This document shows positions 46,531-59,798 of a DNA stretch of 64,000 nt, one piece after another (within the stretch, counting starts at the first letter, position 1; the number at the start of each line of letters is the position of its first letter). The notes beneath the pieces were generated by a model, which saw only the letters and a list, made by a program, of their open reading frames with translations, was not told the origin of the DNA and made no database searches. A program made the position numbers and the translations under genes. Source of the stretch: Chinchilla lanigera. Taxonomy: Eukaryota > Chordata > Mammalia > Rodentia > Chinchillidae. Where the stretch lies: NCBI RefSeq assembly GCF_000276665.1, contig NW_004955487.1, forward strand, positions 2,997,103-3,061,102, written 5' to 3'.

Positions 46531-48879
46531 TACTACTTGCCTTTTAATGCTGGATTTCAATATATCCTTCCAGAGAGATAAACATACTGCAGATATAAAT
46601 ACCAGACACAGCAAAACACAGATTTCTGTCCCAGCACAAATTGGGTATCTTAGAGAACAGCACTGCCATGAAGGAAAGAGCTGCCATGATGGAAATGGCC
46701 GCAGAGTCTTGCTGGACAGACAGCAAATGACCTCTTCTCTTTCCTCCCTCAATACCCCTCAGCGTTCATTGTCCCCCTACCTCCCAGAAGTGGTGGCTTC
46801 TTTGTCAGTATTGTGAGTCTCTGAAGTCTCTTTGCTTTTTCCACTGAAGTATTTTACCAGTGAGAAAACCCAAGCTTGTGGGGGCCCGTCCTTGTTCATG
46901 GTTCCATGCTGAAGAAACCAGCAATAAAATACTCTCTTCTGTTCAGTGAAGGCTGGAAAACCAAGCATTTCAACCCAAAGCACTGAGCAGAGCATAGTCT
47001 GGTTGAACCTACCCAGCCTGAACTTGGATTTGTCATCCCAGTTGCTGGTCAGGCTCTAGACCACCAAAGCGGGTTTTAATTCTGCTCTCATACTTTACGT
47101 GGCTTAATTTCCCTGATGTCTCACATGCTTCTTACTTTGTTAAGGGATTGAATGCTGAACAAACCATTTTCTAAAAACAAGTAAAATCATTTTTAACATT
47201 GTTCTGAAGAGTAATTATACTAACAATATTATTCAATCTACATTGTGAAAAATTTTGCCTGTGAAAAAATTTTATATGGATGCTGCCTCAAAAAATAAAA
47301 AGGAAATATTTTCTATATCAACTTTATGAATAGAATAAAAAGGCTTATTGCCTCTTTTATCTGGAAATTTGTGTACTGTGTGTCTGTAAGAAATGCTTAC
47401 TTCTAATTTGATGTGGGGATTGAATAAATACAGAAGTTAAAGTCCCTTTTCATGGGTTGAGTTTCAATGTCTAAGTATTCTTCTACTTGAGATTTCTTAT
47501 CACATCTTCATCCATTATTTGATTAGAAACAATCATTGTTTATATGCAACACAAACTTTTAAATAAACACACATCAATAAAAGGTGATAAATGAAGCAAA
47601 AATAATTGTTATGGGCCACTGAAATAACACAGGTGTTGAGAGTTATTTTTTCCAGTAGTTTAGAAATTTCTTGCAGATGGAAAATGAACTTGTGGCCGGC
47701 TTTTGAGGGTGGATGTGAGTGGGGAAGAAGAAAGGGTGGCGAGTATGACGAGGGGAAGAGCATGCTTCAGTGATTGGAGGAAGAGCAAGGCTGATCTAAT
47801 CTCCAGGAGAGGCAACAGCTACACTCCTTACCATACGCTGGAGGAAAGACATTGTAGATCCAACGCTGCCCTTACTCCAAGTCTTTTGTGGGTTTGCTTG
47901 GATCTTGGATGCAGATGACTTCCAAGAAACTGACTTTTATATGAACAAATTAAGTGTTTCTCAGTGTACATGTGTTTTAAGAAAACTAAATTGTCTTATT
48001 CTTCAACAACAGACTCTGGTAGCGTCCCTTCTATCCCTTTCCTGGTAGATCTCAGAATTATATGAAATACCTCTGTTGTGGGAGCATGTCCTATTATACT
48101 AGCTTTTGTTCAAAGAGTGCAATTCTTACTGTTGTTGATGTATTAGCCCATGATGTCATAACACAGACTCAGTTGAGAAAGAAGAAGACAGAACGCTGAA
48201 AAAAGAGATAAGACCACAAGCCCCAGAACTTGGGAAGCCAGCCATCCCAGGGTCTTTGGTAATAAATGATCCCCATGCAATATAGTACTTCATGATGACC
48301 ATGCACTCATGCCAGGAATGAGGAACTCATCCTTTACTTGATTAGCCCCCTACATGTTCTTTGATAAAGTTGGTTTACAGAAGTTTTGTTGCATTTAGAA
48401 TTATGGGAGAAATGTTATAATGCTCATTATGGAACACACATAACACAGAACACCTTTCTCACAGAGAACTGTAAAGAAGCCAGTTACTGTATCAATTGCA
48501 TGATACATTGGTTCATTTATGGGTTAAACTGCATCCTTACACGATGGTAACAACTTGTAGTGAGACTTAACCTCATGACTTACCAAGAACACCTTTTGCC
48601 CCAGACAATATACAAAGTAGGTACTTCGTAGCCACATATACAAGATCCTCTGAGGCAAGTATGATTTTTTGTGTTTTAGTGGGAAGTTTAGGGAACAGAA
48701 GGATGTGTAACTTTTAGACATTTTAATTAACAAGTGAAATATTCATATTTCCAAGTCTGCTGCTTCCAAGTCTTGGATACTTTCTTCTCCATCCACAATC
48801 TCATTCATAGGTATTCTGAGTCCACACTGGATGGAAACATAATTATGCCTCTTTAACTCCTTCACCCCAGACAGTTTGC
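46531..48879. other. Unassigned intergenic DNA
   Basis: Three overlapping ORFs of 60-100 codons lie at 46504-46816, and a GC-richer stretch at 47690-47930. I recognise no family in either. Confidence 0.35.
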
Positions 48880-49022
48880 TCCTGCTACATGTGCCTTTCT
48901 TGGGACCTGTGGCATCTAACTGCTCTGAGCCCCAATTTCCTCATTTTAGAAAAGGAAATAATTCTTATTGCACAGGGTCATTCTGAAGGTTAAATGTAAT
49001 CATGTTCAAAGATTGCTTGCTG
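48880..49022 (+). mobile_element. MIR SINE, plus strand
   Basis: GCATCTAACTGCTCTGAGCC, CCAATTTCCTCATTTTAGAA, AAGGAAATAATTCTTATTGC, ACAGGGTCATTCTGAAGGTT and AAATGTAATCATGTTCAAAG follow the MIR core and 3' order. Confidence 0.8.
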
Positions 49023-50903
49023 CATGCAAATTTAATTCCTTTTCTACTTCATGCATCCTATGAAGAATACTCTTTCTAAGGGACTGTGCTTATTCTCTGG
49101 GTTTGTTGTTGCTGTTGTAAATTTTATTATACCAGTGTTTGTGATTAGTGAGCACGGCCTCCTCTCTTCTAGCTACAGAGAGATAGGCAAGGGACACCTT
49201 TGACTTCAGGATGGTTGGAACCTGGGATCTCGTTACATGAAACAACTTGATGCACTGTGTTGCAAATAGAAATGTGAGACAAAGACAGTCACCAAAAAAA
49301 AGTGATTCAGGGTGCATGAGAGCCCTAGTGAGAGAGGGTAGCCTGGAGCTCACCCAGCCCTCCCCTTCTCCTGGTCTCATGTGGTACTTATTTCACACAT
49401 TGTCTGATAGATATTTCTAAGATGTGGTAGTCAGGAGCACCACAATCCATTCACAGGCTCTCCTCCCAATCTCGTTTCTGTAAAAAAATATATTGCTGGC
49501 TTACAGCTTTATAAAAGTATATAAAAATAAACACACTGTGGCCTGGTGTATTGGATAAGTAAAAATTACTATTTGTTTTGCCTTTCCTTATTGGCTACAT
49601 TAATTTAGAGCATCTACCTATTTGAAGATAATCTAGTTGTTCAGCCTCTCAAATAATTATAAAATAAATTCCTGCTGAGCAGAATTGTGGACACTTGCTA
49701 AATAGGTAAAAGGTCTCTCTCTAGTGCATCTTTTACAGGATCTCTTTCATGATTCTGACCACATGTTACTGCAGTATTGTTTTCCGCATGCCCTGTAGCC
49801 CATGCTTTCATTTCCCAGGCTGGAGGATTTGCCCAGTGAGAGAACTCTACCACCATCATGAGCATCCGCAGCTGAGAAACCCCACTCCTGCAGGCTTGGG
49901 CTCCTCTGCAGCCCTCAGCTTTCCAGATGGTAATCATCTTTATGGAGTTGGTTCCCAGCACCTCCTCCATCTACCCTTAAGAGACAGATCACAGCCAGCA
50001 AGATAACACAGTCGATTTGGCCAGAGTAAAAGCTCCAAAAGTAAACATTCCAAAGCATTGTATATATGCACCTATTTCCCTTTGACCTTAGATCGCCACA
50101 GGCAAACATTTCCTGGGGAGCGCTGATAGCACAAGTGGCGTTCCAGCACAGGAAGGATTTTTCATGTTGCCATGGGGACACATGAGTATGAAGGAGTATA
50201 ATCTTTCTTTCCCCTTTGCTCTTAAGATAAGTGCAAAGCTTTTATCTGTGGCCATTCATTTCCATTTTTTTAAAAAAGTGCAACTTGCCTTATTGCTTTA
50301 CGGTTTTATGAAAGGCGGCATCTTTACAGGGGCAGGAGACAGGATGGTGGAAGATGGTTCTGATGGGATTCCAGCCCTGCCCCAAACCCAAGTTCTCCCC
50401 TAAACCAGAGGCAGGCCGACTAGTGTGGTCCAGCAAGGGCTCAGGTCACTAAGGGATGAATCCGCACCATCCCCGAACCTGCTGCTTCTGAGAAGTGACA
50501 GGAACACTCCCTTTCCTTCAGCAGAGCAAATGTTCATGGCATCTACACCCAAAGGTAAGCTACACATGAATGAATGGCGTTTATTACAAATGAAGTGATT
50601 TGTGAGCCCGCATAAACTGAAGCACATTAATTACCCACCCGGGTTCAGGCTCTAAAGACTGTTTCTAAGACGACCTTCCTGCCACATAAGGAAAGGCTGC
50701 CCAGGGGAGAGAGGAAAGTACATGTGCTGTGGGATCTAAATGTCCCTAGGCCTCTAAGAAAAGTATAGAACCTTCTCAGGAAACAGCCCATTTCAGCATA
50801 AAATTAATCCACATATACAGATTTATGTAATGAAATGAATCTGTATTTACAAAAGAAGAATGAGGGAAATTATGTTAGAAATTTTCATTGAAAAAACATC
50901 CAG
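49023..50903. other. Unassigned intergenic DNA, partly GC-richer
   Basis: 49700-50640 is more GC-rich than the surroundings and non-repetitive. Overlapping 70-90 codon ORFs on both strands show no domain, and no splice-bounded exon is convincing. Confidence 0.3.
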
Positions 50904-51048
50904 GAGCTGGATTTGGTGATACATGCTTGTAATCGCAGCACTTTGTAGGGACTGGGGTCTGAGACAGGAGGATCTCAGGTTTAAGCCTAGTCTGGTCAAT
51001 TTAGCTATTTATGAGATCTTATCTCAAAGAAAAAAGATTGATGATGTA
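50904..51048 (+). mobile_element. B1-dID SINE, plus strand
   Basis: GGAGCTGGATTTGGTGATAC, ATGCTTGTAATCGCAGCACT, GGTCTGAGACAGGAGGATCT, TTTAAGCCTAGTCTGGTCAA, then GATCTTATCTCAAAGAAAAA and a short dID trace (GATGATGTAGCTCAAAAT). The 155-codon ORF here starts inside the SINE. Confidence 0.8.
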
Positions 51049-51599
51049 GCTCAAAATTTGAAATCTGAAGTCTTTCTCACCCCATGCATTTCTGGTGAAG
51101 GTAATCCAACCTTCGCAACTTACTCAAGAGATTTCTTCCCCTGTTGCTTCACAACATTGTCTGATTTCTCAGTTTTCCTTAAGAATATGGATTTATTTCC
51201 ATACTATCAACTCTATTCCAATAATTGTTTTTCAACATACAGTCCCATGCATTCTCACAAATGTGGTTGTGTAGTCCACCCTACAATCAAGGTACAACAC
51301 GTTTCCGCCAACTCAGAACGTCCGCAGCCCCCTCCTCTTGCCGCTGCTTCTTGGGAATCCCTAGTGACACATCACTTGCAATTTTATTAAGTAAACATAA
51401 TAATTTAGGCAAAATTATGTCTTTAATACCTGAAGCCATTGTTTCATTAATTCAAACGTTTATTCATGCCCTTAGTAGTGTTTTATTTAACCTGTAGTTA
51501 TTACCTACAAGTCTTTGGTATATTTCTTAGGGAAATATTTGATAATTACATGTTTGTTGCTCTTGGGAACAATGTCATGTTTTTAGAAGTCATATTTTC
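51049..51599. other. Unassigned intergenic DNA
   Basis: Nothing recognised apart from the tail of the SINE-derived ORF. Confidence 0.35.
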
Positions 51600-53400
51600 T
51601 CTTTGCTTTTTTGTAAAGATGACTTTTTTATTTTTAAGTTAATTCATACCTAACATCTTTGCTATAAAATCCATTTTTTTTTTTTTTAGGATTTTAAATC
51701 CTATTAGATCTCTAAATAATTACAACAACCAAACACAGTGACAGATGTAGCTCTTCTAAAAGCTTTACTTGTTTTTTTTTACTTTTTAATACTATATCAG
51801 GGGTATTCTACACAGAAGTAGAACCTATATTTCCATAAATTTAATCACTTTTAAAAGGCTCTTATTTTAAGGCTTTTGTTCATTTTAAAAATAAAATTTG
51901 AATTTCTTGAAAAGTTTTTGTTCACTTGTTGAGATAATTTTTGCTCTATTAATGTGGTAAATTTGGTGATAATTCTGATGGTTAACAATTCTTGCACTAC
52001 CAAGATAAATGCTAATTGATCATGATCTATATTTAGTATTGTGCTTATTTTATCTAATATATATTTAAGCATTTTGCATTTATGATTAAAGGTAAAACAA
52101 ATTGTAAACTTTGTTTGCATTTTCACTATTCATTTTTGTAATCAAACTTATATTAGCATAATAAATTGAAGGTTTTTAGATAATGAGGAAAAGATCTAAA
52201 AATTGTTAAAAGGTTTTTGATAGCTTTTAAAATTCCATTTATGATTATTAGTTTATGCAGAGGTATTTCTTCTAAAGCCAGTAATAGTGTTTTACATTTT
52301 CTCAAAAAACATCATGTTTGCCCTGAGCCAACAAATTTATGTACACTTCTTTTTTATACATTAATTTTAGTGGTACACTTTAGCTATACATAATGATCAC
52401 ATTAATCACAAGGAATTTGTATTTGTACGAAATAAATCTTGATTTTTCTTTCTTCCCCTATCCCCTCCCCTTGTAAACTTTTTTTACTTATTTTTTCTCT
52501 GATTTATATGATATGCTTGATTATTTCCCAATTTCTTAATTTGAAGTTTTATTTATATTTCCTTTTTTTTTTCCATTTTTCTCTATGCATTGTGCTTGCC
52601 TCTCTTAAATGCCAACACTGTGGCTTGTTAGACTTCTTTCTTCATCTGTTTTGACATTAATCAGTGGTCTGGACTTGTTAAATTTCTGAACTGCTTTTTT
52701 AGGGTACTGTTTTCCAGTTAATTGAGTTGTGTCTTTATATATATACAAAGTATATATATCTGTTCACCTTATAACCTTATTTTTTATAATCTTAGCTCAG
52801 TCATGTATTCTGATTAATGTATTTAAAGGTATAAAATTATTTTTAGGATCCATTATAAGCATTCTAAATTCTGACACAGTGTTGAAATTGTCATTTATGT
52901 ATAATTGTCTCAATTTCCCATTATTTTATAATGTTACATTTTTTCCTGATGCTTGAGATTTCTTTCAATAGTTGCTTTGTTAGCATCTCTCCATTTTTAT
53001 CACATTCAATAAAGCATGTATAAAGTTGTCCCTTGAAAAATACGTATGTGTATATATGTGTGTGTATGTGTAAAATTACCTGGTAATTTTGCCTTTTGCT
53101 GCACTATAGCTGCTGCACTATAACTGGCTCTTTTAACAGTTCATAAGCTCAAGCATTTCATCTTGATATATACCCTTTTTTGTTCTCAAATGTGTCATTT
53201 TGTTATTTATTTTTCTTAAATGTAATTCATTTTTATCCATCTACTTATTTTTGATATTACTGTTTTTCCTCTATTTAAATATTTCCCCTCAAATCAATGA
53301 AGGTAGATGACTGTATTGTATTTCATTCTAAATAAGTTGGAGTGTATCTGTCTTGCTTGGTTTCTTTAACTCATTGGCATTTACTATAATTACCAAATTT
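51600..53400 (-). mobile_element. Old L1 ORF2 tract, minus strand, with nested L1 3' end
   Basis: 51900-52100 is L1 ORF2 reversed: TAATGTGGTAAATTTGGTGA, TTGCACTACCAAGATAAATG and CTAATTGATCATGATCTATA match the reverse-transcriptase-region order. At 52345-52480 the text TTTTAGTGGTACACTTTAGC followed by CTTCCCCTATCCCCTCCCCT looks like a different L1 3' UTR inserted in it. The outer limits are vague and the 53100-53400 part is a guess. Confidence 0.5.
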
Positions 53401-53404
53401 GATC

Positions 53405-53478
53405 CCAAGATATGATATATATTATATATTATATTATTATATATTATATGTTTATATATTATATATATATATATATAT
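53405..53478. repeat. (TA)n-rich palindromic tract
   Basis: TATATATTATATATTATATT-type sequence with a pure (AT)9 end. It is self-complementary and could extrude as a cruciform. Confidence 0.9.
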
Positions 53479-54280
53479 CCCACTCAATCTTTCCCTCCTT
53501 TTGGTTTTCTTCTTTTACATTATGTACAAAAATGAATTAGTACTTCTGTTTAAGACATGAAGTCATCATTGGTACATATAAAACCTTAGTTCATCCATGC
53601 TTTCACACTTTCATTTATTTATTTATTTGTTCCCTCTCTTTTATTCCTATAATATTTTCCCATTTCTTTCTCCACCATATAAAACCATTTCAGTGTTCCC
53701 AGCTGTGTTCATTATTATTTGGTTGTTTTTTGCTGACCATTACCTGCAGTTTTGGACATGTGTTCCTTTTCCAGAGATAAATACTATTATGATCACACAT
53801 CCCTTGGGTGTCTCCATTTCACTTTCACTAAGTATCACATGTCTCAGATCCACCATTTGCCTCTTACTGTGTCCTGTAACCCCAGACTCACAATGTGACT
53901 TTCATCTGCCCAACTCTGCTGATGTCTACAGTGTCCCACTTGAGAGGTCCAAACAGAAAGTCATCAAGCTTGCACTGATGAATGCATGGGCATTTCTTCC
54001 CATGAAAACTGTAGCATAATCTTCAATTCCTGCCATCATGTGAGGCCACAGCAAGAATACACCATCTATGAACACGGAAGCCACTCTCACTGTACATCAA
54101 ATCTACCAGCATCTGAATGTTGGCCTTTCAGTCCTCCAGATCTTGGAGTAATTAATGATCCTTGTTTATAAACCACGCAGACAGTGGCATTGTTATATCA
54201 GCCCAAACAGAGTCAGACTCAAATAACTACTGGTTGTGGTATATAAGAGATGCAATTTTCTTTCTGTTAGGACAAAGAGT
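53479..54280. other. Unassigned DNA with a 140-codon ORF
   Basis: The plus-strand ORF at 53597-54019 has a hydrophobic N-terminal third and no recognisable domain. I take it as chance or a decayed repeat in the absence of codon bias or homology. Confidence 0.25.
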
Positions 54281-54336
54281 ATTTATCTATCTATCTAACA
54301 TCTATCTGTCTATCATCTGTTTATCTATCAATTATT

Positions 54337-54369
<33 letters not shown>

Positions 54370-54388
54370 ATCTATTTACTTACTTAAT
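54281..54388 (+). repeat. (TATC)n microsatellite
   Basis: Imperfect (TATC) repeats with a pure run of eight units near 54340. It adjoins the tail side of the dID element at 54385. Confidence 0.9.
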
Positions 54389-54492
54389 AGTACTGAAGAC
54401 TGCTCCCAGGACTTTTACCCTGAGCTACAGTCCAGCTCTTTATATTTTTGTTTTTTATTTTGAAACAGAATGTCACTCAATGAGTCAAATTA
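54389..54492 (-). mobile_element. Truncated B1-dID SINE, minus strand
   Basis: The dID half reads AGTACTGAAGACTGCTCCCA, GACTTTTACCCTGAGCTACA and GTCCAGCTC reversed. A partial B1 half follows (TTTTGAAACAGAATGTCACT). The B1 5' part is missing. Confidence 0.65.
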
Positions 54493-56499
54493 TTAATATT
54501 CTTAGTTTATGGAAACAAGAGAAAGCTACAAGAGATTTGAGTACCATTGTCCTATTTCTCCTGAGCTCTCCTGACTTGAGGAAATTTATGCCTCATATTT
54601 TACCATAGATATCAGTATACTTACAGACTGTCTCTATCTCTGTACTTATCCTACATTTTCTAACCAATGTTAATTTACTCAAGCTGTTTTGACACCACAG
54701 AGCTAGTGAAATAAAAAATCTATAGCATATTTTGTGAATCTAATTTATACAGTTAGTATTCTTCTAAATGGGTAGGCATGACCAAAGTTGATTTGTTTCC
54801 ACAGAAAGGGATTTTGTGGTTAAGCAGTGTTAGTTTCTGGAACCTGACCTACATAGTGTGAGTGCCAGATTTTCTGAGATATATTCTTCTACACAAAGAC
54901 CACAGTGGAATGGACATTAGTTAATGACTTTCATTATGCAGTCCATGATATATCAAAAATATGCACAATTAGCTACCATTAGCTGTTACTTTCTTCATAG
55001 TTCTGGAAAGCCATCTATTATATTTTCCTTGCATTAGCTAAACACAATTGTAACTGATTTGACTCCGAATCACCACTAACTAGATGTCCCAAGGTCATCT
55101 AAACTGACTTATAACCATCAATAGGAAATAAAGAATAAAAACTATGGAAGTCATAAAAAGGCTACATTTCTATAAATTATGTCAGAAAAAGTCAAAGGGT
55201 GTGTTATTTCAATTTCTGAACATGTACAGCAAAAGCTGTTGTAAACAGCAAAACCTGTTTTAATCCCTCCTTGATTTATACGGTTAATGGTAGTTTTCCC
55301 TTCATAGAGTAATTTGTAGGTGACTTTAACAATTGCTTTTATTGGGTAACAAAAAGATGATAGTGATAAGCAGAAAGTCTAAAAAAATTCAAACTATATT
55401 TTTATCATTAAATGAGGCCTTCAAAGTGTTTTTTTCTTTAGCTTTAAAGTCATGAAATAAATGCCCTATCTGAACACTTTATATAATATGATATTTTAAT
55501 TATATTTTTATTTCCCCTTATTTTTAACATCAGTTTTCAAAAGAGGTGTATCATTTCTATGTTATAAACACACTGACAACACTCTTCCCAGTTCTGTAAA
55601 ATGTAATTATATGAGAAGTTGAAAGATGCACAAATTTTTTAGCATTAGATGATAGATTTTTTCTTTTACCACAGAATATGTGTGCATTAGTTGAAGGGGG
55701 AGTTCCTTTTTCCCTGCCATTAATTGTCTCTTTTAATGCTGTCAGCCAGTTCACCATTTTCCCCTGCTGTTGTAAACATCAAGGTCATTTTGAGGTTCTG
55801 CCAAAATGAAGATCATTATCTCCACAGCAGTGTTAAGACAGAGTATCTGAGCCCTGGGGCTGTCAGGATTTCTGAGAAATGAGCCACTCAGAGGAGCTGC
55901 TTCTTTCTAAATAAAGGCAGCTGCTGCTTAAGAGCCATTCTTACATAGTCAGGTGCGTTGACAGTAACTCCTGCTGAAAGGTTTCCTCTTTCATGCCAAT
56001 ATGAGCACATGCTGCTTTCCCCAAAGCCACAAGAGAAAAGCAATGACTGATGGGTTGATGCGCCACTTAGGTCCTCCAAGACACAGTCGCCAAGAAATCA
56101 CCTTACACATGGCACAATGACCTGATCCACAGGCATGCTGATAAAAGTTAAAAGAGATCCAAATGCCATCCTAGGCTTTGGGAACGGTTCTGGGGGCAAG
56201 TAGCAAGGACAACAATAGATATGAACAAAAATCTACAAAAGTCAGTAGAGCACGGATAACTGAAAATTTAAAGGCATCTTTAAGAAGAGGAGACATTATT
56301 GTGAGAACCATTTCTGAGGCAATTCATGGATCTGATGAAGTCAGAGCCCAGAGTACAGCTCAGCAAGTCTGCATCAAGTGTGGAAGAAGAAAGCAGCTGG
56401 GTGGAGCTCTCCTGACATCTGAACAAGGAATCCATCCAAGGAGTCATCATTTGATTGGATTAGTTTGAAGAGAAACTTGTGCCACGGACAATAAGAAAA
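54493..56499. other. Unassigned AT-rich intergenic DNA
   Basis: No repeat or gene recognised. The 96-codon ORF at 56178-56468 shows no domain. Confidence 0.35.
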
Positions 56500-58190
56500 C
56501 CATACATCAACTAGTTGGCATTATCAGAGAGTAACAGCTGGGTAGAATCAGATAAAGTGTGGAAGAGACTCCAACCAAAATTATAGCCTTGTTGGGTAAA
56601 TATGGCAGACCCACAACAATCATCTCTTAGAGGAGCTACACACTGAGGAAAGAAAACACACTGAAATAATCCAGTCACACACACACACACACCAAGACAG
56701 AGAAGAAAAATCAACATGCAAATAATGATAACATGTCTTGAGTGTGTGGTATGGAGGAGAGCAATACTGGAGTTTTCAAAAATACCAACAAAACCATGAA
56801 ATCCATGCCAAAATAATACAGCTGATACACTCATGACAAAGCAAACAACTAAAACTGTCTGAGAGCAGCTGTCTATTAGATTTAACAAAAAAGTATTTCA
56901 AAGGAACCATTCTAAATATATCTTCAGAGTACAAAAGTGAAATACAACTAGTGAAATAAAGTAAAGTAACATGATAATGTCATATGTATTAGAGAACACC
57001 AACAAAGAGAAACTATATCTAAAAATAAGGAACTAGAAACTTTGGAGTTTAGAAACACTGTAGTTGAACTTAGAAAAAAAATTTTGCAGAGTACATCAAT
57101 AGAAATTGAATTAGAAGAAGAATTAGTGAAATGGAATACAATTCAATAGAGATTGTGCAGTGCAACTATCAGAGAGCAAAGAAAATGTAAGCAAAGAAAA
57201 AGAGCCTCAGAAACAAGTGGGTCAATTTGTGCTCACCAGAAGGGTACCAATAGAGTAGAGACAATAGAAAAAAAGCGTTTGAGGGAAAAGCAACTGAAAA
57301 CATTTGAAAGTCACTGAAAAACATAATTGTATTGAGTAAACAGTAAGCTCAATGAACCGGAAGTAGAATCAATGTAAGAAAACCCACAAATTGATCCATC
57401 ATAGTAAAAGTGCTACAAGTTCAGAGGCAGGACGAAAATCGTAAAGACATCAAGGAGGATGGAGGAAGACACATCTTTTAGGAGAGAATCCCAGCACCCG
57501 GTAGACAGCTGACTTAGCAGCGGAAACATTGCATGCTGAAGGCCATTTGGATAGCAGCATATTCACAGTAAGTAAAGGAAACAAAGAAACAAAACAATAA
57601 AGAAAGCAGAAGTGAAAGAAGAACTCAGGAGACCACATTTTCTAAATGAAGGTAAAATAAAGGCATTCCCAGCTACACAAGAACTGAGAGAATTTGTTGC
57701 TAGTGTCCCACCTTACAAGAAGCACTGTGCAGGCAAGAGGCATCACACAGGAATTTGAAACTACAAAGTGCAGGTGAAAGTAGCTATGAAATTCTGACAG
57801 CATAAATTCATATTTTATATTGCAGCTCTTCATAACATATTTAGAAAGCAATTATAAATAATAATAGACATAATATATTGATGAGCCTGTAACATACAAA
57901 GATAGCATGCATAAAGATTGATCTGAAGGATTAACACCAGTCCCTCAGAAGCAGATTTTTAAACGCAGAAGGAAGTATTTCTCAATTTATATTATGAAAC
58001 CAAAGTTATCATGATACCAAAGTCACACAAAAATATCACGAGAAAGGAAAACTGATGACTCATATTTCTTTTGGATACAAATACAGAAATCCTGGACCAC
58101 ACATTACCAACCTCCACTCAAAGATGAGAGAGAGAAGAACACATAATATACATTATACGCATGCCTAGAAACCACCTGTAGAATAAAAGA
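56500..58190 (+). mobile_element. Old L1 (L1M/HAL1-like) ORF1 and part of ORF2, plus strand
   Basis: ORF1 signatures in order: GTAAAATAAAGGCATTCCCA (57651), AGAACTGAGAGAATTTGTTG, then CCACCTTACAAGAAGCACTG. An AT-rich block resembling the HAL1/L1M spacer follows. At 57990-58180, ATGATACCAAAGTCACACAA, AATATCACGAGAAAGGAAAA and CACATAATATACATTATACG match ORF2 reverse-transcriptase text. A deletion must lie between the two. The 5' limit is approximate. A (CA)n sits at 56677-56692. Confidence 0.65.
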
Positions 58191-59639
58191 TAGAAGGAGA
58201 GAGAAGATATGAAGATGGAGACAGAAAGCAAAGGGATTTACCTTTCCTCTGGCTTTTACTTCTGTCTGGATCGCCCAGTCAATTAGCTGATACCCACTCA
58301 CCATCTGCTACAGCATGTTTCCACATGGTTTTGCATATAAGGAAACATGTCCTCTCTGCCCACATATACTGACCACAAACTTGGCAGGAGCAGTACTGCT
58401 GAGCATACAGTGGCAGAGCCGCACACAGTGTCTTCTGCTTCTACGTGAACACAATTCTTTATAATCCAGTCAGTAAGTTTGCAGACTTCTTTAAATAAAT
58501 GAAGCTTTAATTCATGAAAAGCTCTTGGGAATTTCAACAGCTGGGAGAAATGTCAGTGCAGACAAATGGCAGATGTTGAAAACAAGTTGTCATGTTTGCT
58601 TTATCATGTTGCCAATTTGCTCATCTGGATTTTCTACCAAATGCATTGCACTGGAGGAGAAGTGTTTATGGGTAACACCTTGAAATCCACTGTGAGATGT
58701 CCTGATTGCACTTAATTCCAAATCTGTCTTCATGTTTTGGGGATTCATTTAAAACCCATTTCCTTCTGTAACATTTACCAAATATTCCAGTAAGTATTCA
58801 TGAAATGTGTTGCTTTTTCCATTCACTAATGCAGAAATGACTGGGTAAGTGCTAGCATTTCCAGAGTCAACTAGGGCACAAATAATGTGTATATGATTTA
58901 AAAAAAAAAAAAAAAAACAGTAGCAATAGTTTTGAAAGGACAACCCATAAACCAAACTGAAGCAGCCACTAGGTTTGATTTTCATTGGTTTTTACCATTA
59001 CAGTGGTAAAAATAAGAACTCTGTCTTCTTTAATAGTCAAATCTTTTTTCCAATAAAGGTTTACTGTTTAGTGTGTTTTCTAACTTTGCAAAAACCTTTA
59101 CAAAAATATCCAGGTCCAGTGTTCCCTGAGCTTGTTGAATTCCTTTCACTTTCTCACAAAGAGCTGTTTTGAAGAGGAGCATGTCACTATGTGTAAAGGG
59201 AACAGAAGGAGAGCTTAATGAAATAATTTGGCAAACACTGTGCATACAACTTGGGAGGGAGGCATAGTTGGTGCCCTTGAGGCCCCTATGTATTCATACA
59301 CAAAGTTTCCAGTGATCACAAAACAGAAATGTCTTATTGCCCTGAAAAAACAAAGGCTAAACAAAAGTCAAGATGTTAGTTCTACTCAGTAAAAAGCTCT
59401 TATTCAAGATGAAGGATTTGCATTTTATTTTCAGCGCCATGTATGCTAAGGTTATAAAAATGTGAATGATGGATTTCAGGGTGTTATGTGAAGCCAAACA
59501 CACACTGGGATTCATAGAAGAATGACAGGGTTATAATGGATTCCAGAAAGTTCTGGAAGACATGCCAATAATCATATCCCAAAGGAGTCAGGGAGTCATT
59601 CCTATCAGATGCCATCTTATCATGGTGACTAAGGGCAAG
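58191..59639. other. Unassigned, with protein-like minus-strand ORFs and an A18 run
   Basis: Three minus-strand ORFs of 71-79 codons (58298-58537, 58749-58985, 59030-59245) lie one after another in a low-repeat stretch. The third is charged and helical (KVFAKLENTLNSKPLLEKR). I do not recognise them, and their frames differ. Poly-A occupies 58900-58917. Confidence 0.3.
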
Positions 59640-59798
59640 ATCTCTGGAACCTGACAGAAGGGTGTGAGTCTACTTTTCTCTTTACTTCTGAGTTTTGAGC
59701 AAGTAGCAACTTCTGCAAGTCAATACTTCATCTGTAGAAATAAAAACGATAATACCTACTTAAATATGTTACTGGGAAAATTAAATTAGACCTTTTCC
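59640..59798 (+). mobile_element. MIR SINE, plus strand
   Basis: GATCTCTGGAACCTGACAGA, GAGCAAGTAGCAACTTCTGC, AGTCAATACTTCATCTGTAG, AAACGATAATACCTACTTAA, GGGAAAATTAAATTAGA follow the MIR layout (gagcaagt-act, catctgtaaaa, gataatacctac, gattaaat). Confidence 0.8.

Noticed and set aside
50923..51390. ORF of 155 codons
   Set aside because: It begins inside a B1-dID SINE and continues by chance. The first 40 residues are SINE translation.
54162..54608. 148-codon ORF with Tyr/Leu/Ser/Ile repeats
   Set aside because: It is translation of the (TATC)n microsatellite and the adjoining dID fragment.
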